A program made the translations under genes and the position numbers. Positions 53,777 through 64,000 of a stretch of 64,000 nt of DNA are shown one piece after another. The notes under the pieces are model-generated. The model was not told the DNA's origin, did not search any database, and saw nothing but the letters and a program-made list of their open reading frames with translations. The stretch spans positions 59,349,772 to 59,413,771 of the forward strand of contig CM022952.1 in assembly GCA_012931725.1 (NCBI GenBank). Reading direction: 5' to 3'. The stretch's first letter is position 1. Every line of letters begins with the position of its first letter. The stretch is from Litsea cubeba (taxonomy: Eukaryota; Streptophyta; Magnoliopsida; Laurales; Lauraceae).

Positions 53777-53810
<34 letters not shown>
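53139..53810 (+). repeat. Duplicated copia-1 flank: family-B remnant and CACTA 5' end of copy-1 type
   Basis: 16 bp of family-B LTR followed by CACTACAAC at 53,155 and the first 656 bp of the CACTA element, ending in a (CT)n run. Diagnostic bases match CACTA 1, not the CACTA 2 start at 42,807: TTTAGTGTTT, GAACTATTGGG, CCTCCATGCC, TTTCTTCTTTTTC. It ends abruptly where CT repeats join TTTTATGACGAGC of a copia LTR. Confidence 0.85.
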
Positions 53811-53815
<5 letters not shown>

Positions 53816-54987
53816 TGACGAGCTTATTATAATATATATTTGTCCTTGGAGTTCAACCATAACTCTTTAGTGGAATGAGTTAAGGTTAAAATAATCTTAT
53901 GTTGCTATGGGCTTAGCATGGACATTTTGGTCATTTGGGAGCCAATGGCAAATATGTCTTTTGGTCCCTTCTCTAGTCACTTACCAAGATTGGCATGGTT
54001 TCCTAAGATGTTTAGATAACATAAGGATGAATTATTTTAGTGGAAAAATAATTTTGAGTTTAAATTCAAATAGGCCTTTGATGGCATACATGAATTTAAC
54101 TCTAGATAAATTGTATGTGGGCCATGGTGTGCATTGATATGTGGGATGTCCATAATAGGATTTCCATGGGTAAGGTTTCCAACTTTGAGTAGGACTCTAC
54201 TTGGAAAGTTGGACTCCTCTTTGGATTAGTATTCCTATGAGTTAGTTTCCTTTTTGGATTAGGAACTTAAAATTAGTAAGTGTTCTACAACTAGTATTAC
54301 TAATTGTATGGAAAGTTCCTTTTGGTTTCCTTTTCTAATTAGAGTGTTTCTTAAAGGAAATAAGTCTTTCCTTTTTGGACATAAATTAGAATAAGGAGAG
54401 ATAACTAAATAGGAAAGGCTTCCCATAGTTTCTATAAAAGGAGAACCATCCCCTTTGGACGTCCATAACAAGAAAGCAAGAAGAGTGCCACACGTCCAAC
54501 ACTTTGTGAAACAATTATTGAGCACAAGGAGAGCCCCACACGTCCAGCCCTTTGGAGGTTCTCTTCTTGATTGAAGAGAGCTTAAGGTCTGAGATTTTCC
54601 CTTGGAGAAATAGTTCTTAATTCCTAGATTAAGATCCCACCATCTTAGCCAATCAGATTTGGAAGTGAGATAGAGGAGAAGATCAAAGGCAATACTAGTG
54701 CAGGAAAATTCCAGCAACTTGTTTGCAAATTGCAAGTCTGAGTTCACGCCTTTGGATCTATTTTTTCAGAGATTTGAAGTCTACAAATCTTCGAGGTATG
54801 AGTCTTCTTCATTCTCCTTTAATTATACACTTGTTGATCATGATTTAATGGAGTTTCTATGCGATTCTTTATGGCTGATTTCCGCTGCATAGTGCAGAAA
54901 TCAGATTTTAAAAAATCTGTCATGCTTTGCATCAGCCATAGTAGTCTCTTTATGAGAAGTTTCAGATCTGAATCGCAATTTCTTTCA
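53811..54987 (+). repeat. Partial copia LTR, remnant of the original copia 2 3' LTR
   Basis: 1,177 bp covering the distal 57% of the LTR. It ends GAATCGCAATTTCTTTCA (type 2) and is followed by GGTTT and CACTA sequence. It has type-2 markers (TTTAGATAACAT, CCATAACAAGAAAGC), except ATAATATATATTTG at its very start, which is type 1. TATAAAAG at 54,433-54,440. Confidence 0.9.
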
Positions 54988-54992
54988 GGTTT
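54988..54992. repeat. Target-site duplication of copia 2 (right)
   Basis: GGTTT, matching 43,349-43,353, immediately after the LTR end at 54,987. Confidence 0.9.
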
Positions 54993-55067
54993 TCCCTTCT
55001 TTCTCTGAAAATCTCTGGTTTTGTGAAGCATAGCACGCACTGAGAAGAGAATCAAACAAACAAGGTG

Positions 55068-55126
<59 letters not shown>

Positions 55127-56432
55127 TTCTCCTTTCTCATTATCTTCATCATCAACGAATCTTCTTCCTTTCCTTGAAACGCCTTCTTCAGGAAACAGAC
55201 AATACCCTTTCGCCGTTGCTTCTTGTGGCTTCTAAGAACATAAATTAGGGTTTCTTCTCATTTCTAGGGTTTTTCTGCTTCCTGAAGAGTATATGTTTGG
55301 GCAATCGGGATAGCAGATTCATCTCTCTGATGTACGCTGCGTGCCTCGGGTTTTATTGCAATTGCAATAGCCATCATACGCACAAACCTGTAAACTCCAA
55401 TCCCTCTTCCCACTAGTCACTAATTCTTAGTCATTATATTAATCATTTGTAACAATCATCATCAGTACATCATGTTTTTAGTTAAAGTTTGTCCTTTTAG
55501 AATGGGATTTTGTAGGTTGTATTGATAGTGATTCTGGGTATCTAGTGTTTTGAGCTGAAACAATACCCTTGATTGTTAGTATCTTTTGGGTGGTGTTGTT
55601 TTTTACTATTAAACACATTTTTTTTTTGCATGAAATGGTAAGGCTCTAAACAGGGGTTGGTTGATCTTGTTTGTTCTCTTTGATGGGTTTTCATTTTTGA
55701 GTCTAGGTGCTTGGGAATCAGAGTCTTTGATGGGTTTTCATTTTTGAGTCTAGGTGCTTGGGAATCAGAGTCTATGTATGGAATTTGGTTTGTTTCTGTT
55801 AGTGGGTCTTTCTTGGAATGGGTGGGTAGCCCTTTGATGGGTCTCATTGCTTGATGCTTGTTATTTGTCATTTGCTGCTTTTAAAATTTTTTTTATGAAC
55901 ATACGGCTGGTTGTTCTTTGAATAAAGGCCAAGAGAGTTTGAATTGGTATAGATTTAATTGTTTGTTTTGTTGCTAGTTCTTGTGGCATTTGAAAGTGGT
56001 GGAATGGGGTTTCATGTCTAGTTGTAGAAATGGTGTGGTTGGGATACATGTTTCGAAGAATGGAAGGATGTTAGCCTTTTTAGATGCTCTCAGTTCATCC
56101 AAACAACTTCTATTCTTATTTAATAATTATCCCAACTAGATTTTGAAGGGCTTTTCATATGGTTCCGGATTTTTTTATTCTTTTAGTTACCTGCATTGGA
56201 TCGTTTTCTGAGGGTGAGGTGGAGAATGGATTTGAGGTGGGCATTTTTTTCTCTATCAAATGGTGATTGTGCGTCTATGGTGGGGCGCATTGTTCTGGTT
56301 TTCTTCCTATGTTGGGCACCCACCCAAATATTTCTGGAGGTAGCCTTCCCTCTTCTCAGTCCCACCCCATCTGTAGATGTGTGTGTGTGAGAGAGAGAGA
56401 GAGGGAGGCAGAGAGATCTATCGAATCCAAAG
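54993..56432 (+). other. CACTA 2 interior before RSH1 exons
   Basis: Homologous to about 33,926-35,711, without about 315 bp. It holds an interrupted CT microsatellite (about 55,070-55,135), the 51-bp tandem duplication (about 55,678-55,779) and a (GA)n run near 56,389. No supported exon. Confidence 0.6.
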
Positions 56433-56557
56433 GTGGCTATTGCATTTGCAAAGGAAGCTCACTATGGCCAGTTAAGGAAAATAGGAGAGCCATATCTAAC
56501 TCACTATATCCATACAGGAAAGATTTTAGCACTTTGGTTCCATCTAGTGGGAAACGA
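56433..56557 (+). pseudogene. RSH1: Captured RSH1 exon fragment A (copy 2)
   Basis: 125 bp, identical in length to 35,712-35,836 and carrying the same one-base deletion between KILA and LVPSSGKR, so that deletion predates the duplication. The donor GTAAGT follows at 56,558. It encodes the beginning of the RSH1 HD domain. Without the rest of the gene it cannot make an enzyme. Confidence 0.85.
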
Positions 56558-56701
56558 GTAAGTTTTCCGCATTTATAATACTGGATTTTATGATTCTGGC
56601 ATGTTTTGCTTCAAGATTGCTGTGTATTGAGCACATTAATGTTGCTGCTATGTCTTGAGTACGTTCATTTTATACAATAAAAAACACTTTTATTTTAATT
56701 T

Positions 56702-56809
56702 CATGTGATTGATGATACGTGTGAAAATTTGAGTAGCATTGAAGAAGAGTTTGGTTGTGATGTTGCAAAGTTAGTTGCTGGAGTTTCGAGACTAGGCTAC
56801 ATAAATCAG
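56702..56809 (+). pseudogene. RSH1: Captured RSH1 exon fragment B (copy 2)
   Basis: Thirty-six codons starting HVIDDTCENL and ending SRLGYINQ, followed by a GT donor. Same as 35,981-36,088 in copy 1. The open frame is kept, but the upstream HD motif is missing. Confidence 0.85.
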
Positions 56810-58276
56810 GTGCATTTCGAAATGGATAGTGGTCTCTGTAGTTCTATTTTTCCAGTGAAATAAAAGGTTGTAATTTTGTTCCCAATTATCTAGATATGAG
56901 GAATCTGGATTTCATTGTTTTTTTTTTATTCTCAGCGCCCTTTTTTTGCCAGTGTCAATGGTCTATCAATGCATTTGCATCCATGCATTGTCACCTGTCT
57001 ACTTTTTTAGCAAGAGCTTGGATGGTTTGGTTTGATGTACTTGTATGCCAATACACAGTAGCCATGTCCACAAGTGCGGTGAGTCTGGATGTTCATGTCC
57101 TGCCATGTTATTGTTTTTATATTGTTTCTTAATAATTGGTTATGAAAATCGTATAAATGGTTATTTTATAAGAGAAATAAGAGAAAAACTAAAAGAATAT
57201 GGAGCAGTGAGCACAATTTTTAGGGAAGTTGCGATTTTGTTAAAAGAGGGCTATTGAGACTTGAGATATGATGTTCTCATTTCCATTTGTAGTGATTTGT
57301 TCTTGGGAATTTGAATCCAGAGCACTATTGCAATAGAAAAGATAACTATTGATTTGAATCATGCTTATTTCAGTATTATAGCAGATTTGTAATATATACT
57401 AAAAAGGTCTTTAGGGCTTGATGCTTATTTTTGAAAACTGGTTAAATGGGGGCGAACATATAAGAAATTTGTTTTCTACTGGAGAATTTCCCAGTTTCTC
57501 ATTTTCCTTGACTTTCAAATGCAGCAGTGGATGCCTTTACCTGCCTACAGCTTGTGGTATGGTCTTTGTTTCCTTTACTTCAAACTTTTTTGTTTCTTAG
57601 TAACATTTTACTAATGAAAAGATCAAGAAACCAAATATTCTATTATGGCATCCATAAGTTAGGAGTTACGAAGAGCTGTGAGGAGTGATATGTTGTATTC
57701 ACTTTTCCCTCAGTGCAGGCTGTGAGTATTTCAGTTGCTTGTTTCTCCTTTTCTTGGTTGTGCAGTGCGGTGTTGTGCAGAGTGGTTTGGTAGTGCTGTT
57801 AGTTCAGAGTTTCAACGCTGCAGTGGATTGTTGAGCAGCTTTGATTCTGTTCTACTGCCGTGCTTAGGCCTACCTAGTTGCAGTGCAAGGTTGGGTTTCG
57901 CTTTGCCGAGTCTTATTAGTGCAGGGAGGGAGGAGCTTTGCAGTTGATGCTCCTCTATGTTTTTTTTTTTTTTTTTTAGGGTTTTTTGCTTTAAGGTGAA
58001 AATTGTATTAGAAAAGAAACAGAGAAGAGGAAACATGGAAATGCATTCTTACCTTGTTAACTTGAATGCACTCCTCAAAACCTTCCTAATAAGGAAACAT
58101 TTATATCTTTGAACTCCTCATTACCCTTTCCTTTTTTCTTCTTGTCCTCTCACTTCTTCTTCATTTCCTCTGCCTTTGAAATTTCTCCTTGCCATTGTTC
58201 AGATTTCATTTACTACTTGGGTCTCACTCATCTGTGTGAATACTATCTACAGATCGCAGCTTTCTTCTCTTGAAGC
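56810..58276 (+). other. CACTA 2 interior, AT-rich, unidentified
   Basis: Homologous to 36,089-37,567, with small differences including a missing GTGCTGTA segment before the T-run near 57,960. I see no recognisable exon. Confidence 0.5.
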
Positions 58277-58498
58277 ATGAAGGAATCAATGGGTCTGTTT
58301 CTTCTCTTTTTGTGGGTGTCCTCAGTTGCTGCTGTTACTGAAGGTGGATTTTCTGTTGTTCATAAGCCTCATTTTCTTATTGGATTTGGTTTTTTGGATT
58401 CTAAGTTACTGAACCCTTCTTGCATTTTCACCTGCATTTTCACCCTTCTTGTATATTTAGTGGTGCACAAGTATTACCGCAGACATATGTTGAATTGA
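58277..58498 (+). pseudogene. Signal-peptide-like frame in CACTA 2
   Basis: A 73-codon frame, the counterpart of 37,568-37,789, starting MKESMGLFLLFLWVSSVAAV (one F to S change in the hydrophobic core). It has a secretory-type N-terminus of unknown origin. Possibly a captured exon, possibly chance. Confidence 0.35.
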
Positions 58499-59393
58499 TA
58501 TTGTCACTTAAACTCTACTTGCCGTTTCTTGGGGCCGCCTTCATATATAACTAATTTTCTTTTTTGAAATTGCAGAATGGTTCAACATCATGAGTACTTT
58601 GTAAAGATGGACTGTTTGGGTTGAAAAGGATGGAAGATGATCGTAAATGCAATACTTAGCCCTGAATTTTGAACGATATTTTGTAAGCTTATGAAGGATG
58701 CGATTATTTAAAACTTACATCACTAGCAAGGCTATGTGGAAATTGTATTGGATATTGTGACACTTTTCTACATTTGGAACCTATGAAATTAAATTTTTGT
58801 TAGTTAAATATTTTTTAGTGCGTAAAGGTTTTTATAGGCCACTGTTAAATGAATGTATGAAAATTGCAAATGGTTATACCTTGCAAATGGTCTTTTTACA
58901 ACCCTTATGAGTGTTGCTAACACTTTCTAGAGAATAATATTAGTGCACGCAATGGTACTTTTACAACTCTTATATGGGTTGCAAATAATAATACTTCACC
59001 AACGGTAACAAAGCGTAGCAAGTAGTATAACATCACCAACGCTTATAGACCGTAGCCAAAGTACACATTCAGCAACAGATACAAAAATGTTGCAGTTGTG
59101 AACCTTTTGCAACACTTAAAAGCGCCGGGAAATATATTTTAATGGAAATTATCAAAATAAGAAAACAAAATTAACTAGCGACACTTTTAGTGCTTTAGCA
59201 ACGCTTAATTCCGTAGTTGACGCATATGCCTTTTGCAATGCTTTGTAGCATCGTTAGTTATCTTCTGTGTCTGCATCAACTGCAACCGCACATCGACGCT
59301 TTCAAAACCGTTGCTGATAATCATTTGCACCACTTTTGATTTCTATTGCTACGCTTATAAACGTCTCAAAAAGACTCATCAGTTGTAGTGTTT

Positions 59394-59417
59394 TCATGAA
59401 TAATCCTTTATAAATTG
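59394..59417 (+). repeat. Family-B LTR2 remnant between CACTA 2 and solo LTR
   Basis: Corresponds to 38,687-38,710 and ends with AATTG (59,413-59,417). Confidence 0.85.
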
Positions 59418-59888
59418 TGATGATGCCAAAATTGGGTTTCGGACACCACCGGTCAAGTAATAAAGTAATAAATGCAGTAAATTAATGAGAGAGAGAAAGG
59501 ATTATAGTGGTTCGGTCAAAATGACCTACGTCCACTTCAGAAAGGCAGAGGATGCCTGTGGTGTTTTACTTCCTTAATGAGTTGAGATTACAAGCTAGAG
59601 GAATACAAGAGTACAAAAATGGGAAGACATCAATTGCCCACAAGTGCTGGTGGGGCTCCTCGATTTATAGTCCTCCCCTAACAGATGGGGACGACTCTTC
59701 AGCAACGTTTGCCCTTGAAGCCCTCGAACTGCCCTCGCGCTGGACGAGGCAGGTGAGATATTTCTCCGCATGACCTGGTAGGAGCGGGACCGCTTCCAAA
59801 GCAACGTGGCTGCCCTAACTTGGTCTCTTCGTGGGCTTGGACCTGAGCTTCATCATCATGGGTTGGGTCATTTGGGCCTAACTCATCA
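59418..59888 (+). mobile_element. Solo LTR, 471 bp, with AATTG duplication (copy 2)
   Basis: Same sequence, length, target site and AATTG duplication (59,413-59,417 and 59,889-59,893) as 38,711-39,181. The two copies therefore derive from one insertion followed by duplication of the host segment. Confidence 0.85.
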
Positions 59889-59893
59889 AATTG

Positions 59894-60210
59894 TAACTTG
59901 AATATATGTGGGAAATGAATTATCCTGTTACTGCCAGCTCAATATTTATGGTTCTTATTTTATTCCATTCTGATTATGAGCCTTGATTTGATGGCTTTAT
60001 GTTAATGGTGGAGTGCGACACGGATTCCGAGGGTCATGGGTTCCGAGTCGCAACGCCACATTTGAGCTTCCGCGAAATATTCAGTTTGTGATGGAATCTT
60101 GTTATCCTCACACACGTGGATCCTGGGGAAAAGCAAAAATTTTAATTAACCCCAAAAATCACGCCTCCGAAATCGGACCGCTCCAGGATCCCGATTTTTG
60201 GGGCCTGACA
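59894..60210 (+). repeat. Family-B LTR2, distal end
   Basis: Ends GGGGCCTGACA and aligns with 39,187-39,502, with one extra T near 60,198. Confidence 0.85.
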
Positions 60211-60396
60211 GAGTGGTATCAGAGCTAGTTAGTTTCTAGGAAATAAAACACTCTAGAAACATTAAGACGTGCGGTGAGGACTCGTTAGGTTTTGTCGATT
60301 TGTTTTCTCTTGTTTTGCTTCTTTGAGTTCGGATTTGCTTTTCTATTTATTTGGTTAAGTTCATTTGGATGACCAAATGTTCTAAAGGGGGGAGGA
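60211..60396 (+). mobile_element. Family-B minimal internal region (186 bp), unit 2
   Basis: Same layout as 39,503-39,688: primer-binding site TGGTATCAGAGC at 60,214-60,225, short leader, polypurine tract ending at 60,396, then the LTR3 start. No coding sequence. Confidence 0.85.
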
Positions 60397-61214
60397 TGTA
60401 AGACCCTGATCCCTAGTTCTCTTGTTTAGTGTTTTCTTAGTTGTGGATTTCCTTTTTATGTGAGATTAGGAGTAATTTAGTTTCGTTTGTGAGTTTGAAT
60501 AGATTTTTCATAGCTTTGGAGAGTTTTGAGGACCGTTGACGTTGGTTTGACCTTGCCCGTGTGATTTGTGTTTTTGTGAGAACTTATTCTTGATTTCAAA
60601 ATTTTAAAATTTTTACTCCTTTCGATTTTTATTATTAATCTCAATAACTTTTATGTTTTGTCCATTTGAATTTGAACCTCAGAAATCACAATTTTCAGCA
60701 AAAAGGGTAAAACAGGTTATTCACCTTGAAATCTGTGCATGAATTTCAATGTTTGCAAAATCATGTGAAAATAGTATTTTTGGGAACTAGATATTTCGGC
60801 AATCATTTTTCTCTCTTTCGTCGATCTCATCCGGGACCCACAAGTCAATGATCCAGCTATGTCAAGTTTTGGGGCCAATGGGGCCCACAGCCCACTTAAG
60901 TTAGAAACCAACGTGGGTTCTTCTCCTTCATTGCATTTTCCTATAACTCACAGCAGAACCTGAGAGAGTTTTCTTCCCCTCCATTTCAGCACCTTCTCTC
61001 CTCTGCATGCCAAGGAAACCAAACCCAAATTGGAAAACAAACTACACAAATCTCTTCCTCATCTTCCAAGCTATCCATTGATACCATCTTTGTGAGATTT
61101 CAGCTGGGATTTTCCTCTTCTCCAAACTCTCCTTCTTGTCTAGAGCTTCTCAAGGTTAGCAATGGAAATCTTCTTCTCAAATCTGGTTTTATTGGACTAA
61201 TTAGAGCTTCTTAT
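60397..61214 (+). repeat. Family-B LTR3, first 818 bp, cut by family-C LTR
   Basis: Starts TGTAAGACCCTGATCCC and follows LTR2 closely (for example GGTTTGACCTTGCCCGTGTG, where LTR1 reads GATTTTACCTTGCCCGGGTG). It is interrupted at 61,214 after TTAGAGCTTCTTA by the family-C LTR. The rest lies beyond the window. Confidence 0.9.
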
Positions 61215-64000
61215 TGTCACTCCCCCAAACCCGAGGGGCCATGAAAATTGGGAGTTAAGTGATGATTATGTTTCTCCAAAGATCCGCGTGTGTGAGGGTA
61301 ACACGTTCCAACACTCCTGAATATTTTTGCGGAAGCTTTCATGGCGTTGCGACCCGAAGTCCGTGGCCATTGGATTCCGTGTCGAACTCAACCACTAACA
61401 TATTGCTATCATATCAATGAACATATCAGACTGGAACAAACCATTATAACAAAATACAGAGCTGACAGTATCTGGATATTACATTCCCACATATGTTCAA
61501 GTCACGAATAACAATGTATATTAATTACAATCCTGATAATCACTACCCCATATGTGACGTAGCTCCGATGTCAAGCTCAATGTCTACACGACATAACTGA
61601 CAAAACAACCTGCAAGCTCATGGGTCCATAGCCAAAACATCCACTCAACTTGGGCAAGAAATCTGAACCTGAGTACCAAAGTAGTGGGTCAGACACGACG
61701 GTCTGGCAGGTGGGTGAAAATATATGAACAATATACTTAATGATAAAACATGTAATAAATCATGTTATCTGATAAGTTGTATATAATTACAATGTATAAG
61801 AAATCATGAATATCCGACAAAATCCTGTACTCCTTTAAAGCATGTATAAAACATGAATATCTAGCAAAACATGTATTCATTTAAAACGTGTATAGAACAT
61901 GAATATTTGACAAATCGAGAATTCATTTAAAGCATATAGGAAGCATGTATATTTAACAAATCGGGGATTCATTTAAAATATGTATGAAGCATGTATATTT
62001 AAAACAGTAAGGGTATCAAGGATCGGGAACTGTCAAGATGGCAACCACACAAAACTAAATCCTCTCTCACTAAAGTGATGAGAGCACATACCTTACAGGA
62101 TCATTGACCTCGGTCACATGAGGTGAGGAGGGACAATGATAAAATACTATAATATACATATATAAACTCTGCTAGACCACGGTAGCGAATCGGGTAAAAA
62201 CTCTGCGGATTCCAGACTGCAGCTGACTAACAGGAGGGGAAGGATCTCCAAGTCGGTGGATCAAACCAACAAGGTTGTCCAAGCTCAGTGGTGCCGACTC
62301 ATAGGTCAAATGTGGGAAATAAAAAAAAAATGCATATAACGGAACAGGGTGCCCATAGGCACAAAAGCACATTCATATCGGGTCTAGCATATACGGGTTA
62401 GCAAAAGCTAAACACATTACTTTCAATACTCTCGGGGCAAGTCTAGTCATATAACGTGGGTTTAAAATCCAAAAGTAAGAGTCTGGTTGAAATCGAATAC
62501 GAGTGGTTTCTCATATATTTTCGGGCTAGACATCGAGGTTTCATGAATTGAATCAGTGTGAATAGGGTCCCGTATGTCGGTCATGATATAAATTGGTACT
62601 CTTTAAGAATTAGGGATATTCCGGGTCCGTATACACATTGACCAATCTAGAAATCCTCACCGAATCTCCATGATAGGGTTTCTCCTTCCTTCGGACTTCA
62701 TACGACGCCTTACAAGTCCTTACATTGCATTGGGGCTCCAAACAATACATCCCCAAGCCTAAAAATAATGTTTCAAGTCTTTAAGTATTGACCCAGGCAT
62801 GACAGGCAGTTCGCTCAGGCGAACTACTCTCTGTTTGGGGTTCGCTCAAGCGGACCTGCTTGGATTAGGTTGGCTCGAGCGATCAGAAGGTTGGCTCGAG
62901 CCAACGAGGTTCTGTGACGGGTTCGCTCGAGCGATGTGTCAAGGTCGCTCGAGCGAACTTTCCAGAAACCTGTTTTCTGCGGGCAGTTCTGCTCTTCTTC
63001 TTCTCCTCTTTCAATACATTTTGAGCACCCTTTTTACATACATTTGAGGGTCTCAAAACCCCATTCAGCCTTCATCAAACATTCTACAAATCACTCCCAT
63101 CAATCCTTCTCATTTCATCATCCAAAGCACATAGAAATCCATACATTTTGTAAATCAAACTAAATGGTATCAATGTGACATTTTCAAGAAAGTAATGAGC
63201 TGGAAGGATATTTTTACAAGAGCATTTCGAAAGCAATGGAAGATATAGCATGAAACAAGATTTAGGCAAATCAAAAGTAATTAATGAAAACCAAATATGT
63301 GCATAAGGCATGAAATACATCAATATATCATTTCATCCACTTGCCTTAGGTCCATAGCTAAGCAAATCAAGCTCTAATCACAACCTCCAAGCCAAAAACA
63401 CCAATCTACACAAAAAACCCAGAAAACAAGCCGTAAAATGTCAAAACTAAGAAATAGAAAGAGAAAACTTCCAATAATGGAAATGGAGAGTCTCAAGGGC
63501 TAAACAAATACAAGTCTAAAAAATTAGGAGGAGAGCTTACTTGAAAGTCCTTCAAAAGGCAAGGTTAGTTCAAAAGGAATCTTGGAAAGCTTGGTTTGCT
63601 TCTCCAATGGTATCAAGATGAAGCTCTCAAGGTGAAGAAGAAGTTGGTGGAGTCCATTTCTCCATTTGGGCAAGATTTGGAAAGGGTTGGAGATGAAGAT
63701 GTAAGAAAAAGAAGAAGAAATGGGAAAAAGCTCTCAAAGGAGCTGAAACTCCTCCCTCACTGTGCTGGGACGGTTTTGGGGAAGAAGGGAGAGGAGAGTG
63801 GTACTTATAAAGGGGTGGGTGTGGGCCCCACCACAATTAGAAACACTTAAAATTTGCAATGGAGATTAGAAGGCTTTCTTGACCTCGGATCAAGAAACTT
63901 AAAACATGAAAAGTGTCCGGCACAAAATTATCTTTCCAACAAGGTTAATATTGACATACTTTCGTGGTCTACATAAAAAGTCAAATGTTTGGTCAAAGGG
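61215..64000 (-). mobile_element. Tekay-type LTR, family C (partial, runs off right edge)
   Basis: Read on the minus strand it ends ...GGGTTTGGGGGAGTGACA at 61,215. It is homologous in outline to the Tekay LTR (the CACACAAAACTAAATCCTCTC segment near 62,045, the drop-cap block at 61,689-61,714, the palindrome array at 62,810-62,957). Positions 63,580-64,000 match 1-420, so the full LTR would be about 3.3 kb. Left of 61,215 is family-B LTR with neither primer-binding site nor polypurine tract, so this is an outer boundary. No gene is seen. Confidence 0.85.
62810..62957. repeat. GCTCGAGC palindrome array in family-C LTR
   Basis: About seven related units, including the perfect palindrome GTTGGCTCGAGCCAAC at 62,890-62,905, as in the Tekay LTRs. 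Confidence 0.85.

Larger units (their letters stand above)
43354..54987 (+). mobile_element. Ty1/copia retrotransposon, copy 2, with mosaic 3' side
   Basis: Same family as copia 1: 5' LTR 43,354-45,405, primer-binding site, leader, gag-pol frame 47,111-51,082 and a 3' LTR at 51,097-53,138. The true right boundary, marked by the GGTTT duplication, is at 54,987, the end of an additional partial LTR. Between lie family-B and CACTA sequence of copy-1 type. The element has therefore been rearranged after insertion. Confidence 0.9.
42807..59390 (+). mobile_element. CACTA transposon copy 2 with RSH1 exons, interrupted by copia 2
   Basis: Its ends match CACTA 1: CACTACAAC at 42,807 and GTTGTAGTG at 59,390, with TTT at 42,804-42,806 and 59,391-59,393. 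Its own sequence is 42,807-43,353 and 54,993-59,390; everything between belongs to the copia 2 mosaic. It sits at the same site in LTR2 as CACTA 1 in LTR1, so the two derive from one insertion by duplication. Relative to copy 1 it has lost about 315 bp after GTGCCTCGGGTTTT (about 55,351). Confidence 0.9.

Overview
This window is repeat-rich nuclear DNA from a flowering plant. The evidence is plant-specific retrotransposon lineages (Ty3 chromovirus Tekay/Del, Ty3 Tat/Ogre with a second RNase H, Ty1/copia), a CACTA DNA transposon, and fragments of two plant genes (an LWD1/TTG1-family WD40 gene and the RelA/SpoT homolog RSH1). The species cannot be named from the sequence. I see no intact host gene, tRNA or rRNA. 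Essentially every base can be assigned to a mobile element or to a gene fragment carried by one.

Left part (1-20,608). Positions 1-915 are the end of a minus-strand Tekay-type LTR ('family C') inserted in the integrase of a decayed minus-strand Tat/Ogre pol (916 to about 4,190). Next comes a plus-strand non-autonomous Tat-like array: partial LTR (about 4,225-5,610), a non-coding internal region with a 55-bp tandem repeat (5,611-6,397), a second LTR (6,398 to about 8,823), and a second copy of the leader (8,824-8,938). At 8,938 the leader switches to an antisense LWD1-like pseudogene. That pseudogene is split by an intact Tekay element (9,142-20,339, minus strand, 5-bp target duplication GGCGA, two LTRs of about 3.1 kb, one open gag-pol frame). 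The rest of the pseudogene lies at 20,340-20,608.

Right part (20,609-64,000). This is a tandem array of a Tekay-derived non-autonomous element ('family B'): LTRs of about 3.46 kb once insertions are removed, separated by a 186-bp internal region holding little more than a primer-binding site and a polypurine tract. LTR1 starts at 20,609, LTR2 at 39,689 and LTR3 at 60,397. LTR1 and LTR2 carry the same two nested insertions at the same sites: a CACTA element of about 5.3 kb with captured RSH1 exons, and a 471-bp solo LTR flanked by AATTG. Both insertions therefore predate the duplication. Later, two copies of one copia family landed at different places: copia 1 (23,714-33,362) in the LTR1 sequence and copia 2 (43,354-54,987) inside the second CACTA. 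The 3' side of copia 2 is a mosaic: its 3' LTR switches to copia-1 sequence, runs into the copia-1 flank and a second CACTA start, then jumps back at a CT microsatellite into a partial LTR that ends at the matching GGTTT target duplication. LTR3 is cut at 61,215 by another family-C LTR that runs off the window.

Function. Only the Tekay element has an uninterrupted polyprotein. The two copia polyproteins are the same length but carry nonsense codons at different positions. The non-autonomous families (B and the Tat-like array) keep only cis signals and would depend on proteins from related elements. The most noteworthy items are the RSH1-carrying CACTA, the LWD1-like capture, the minimal family-B elements in tandem, the mosaic copia LTR, and several conserved structural motifs in LTRs and leaders.
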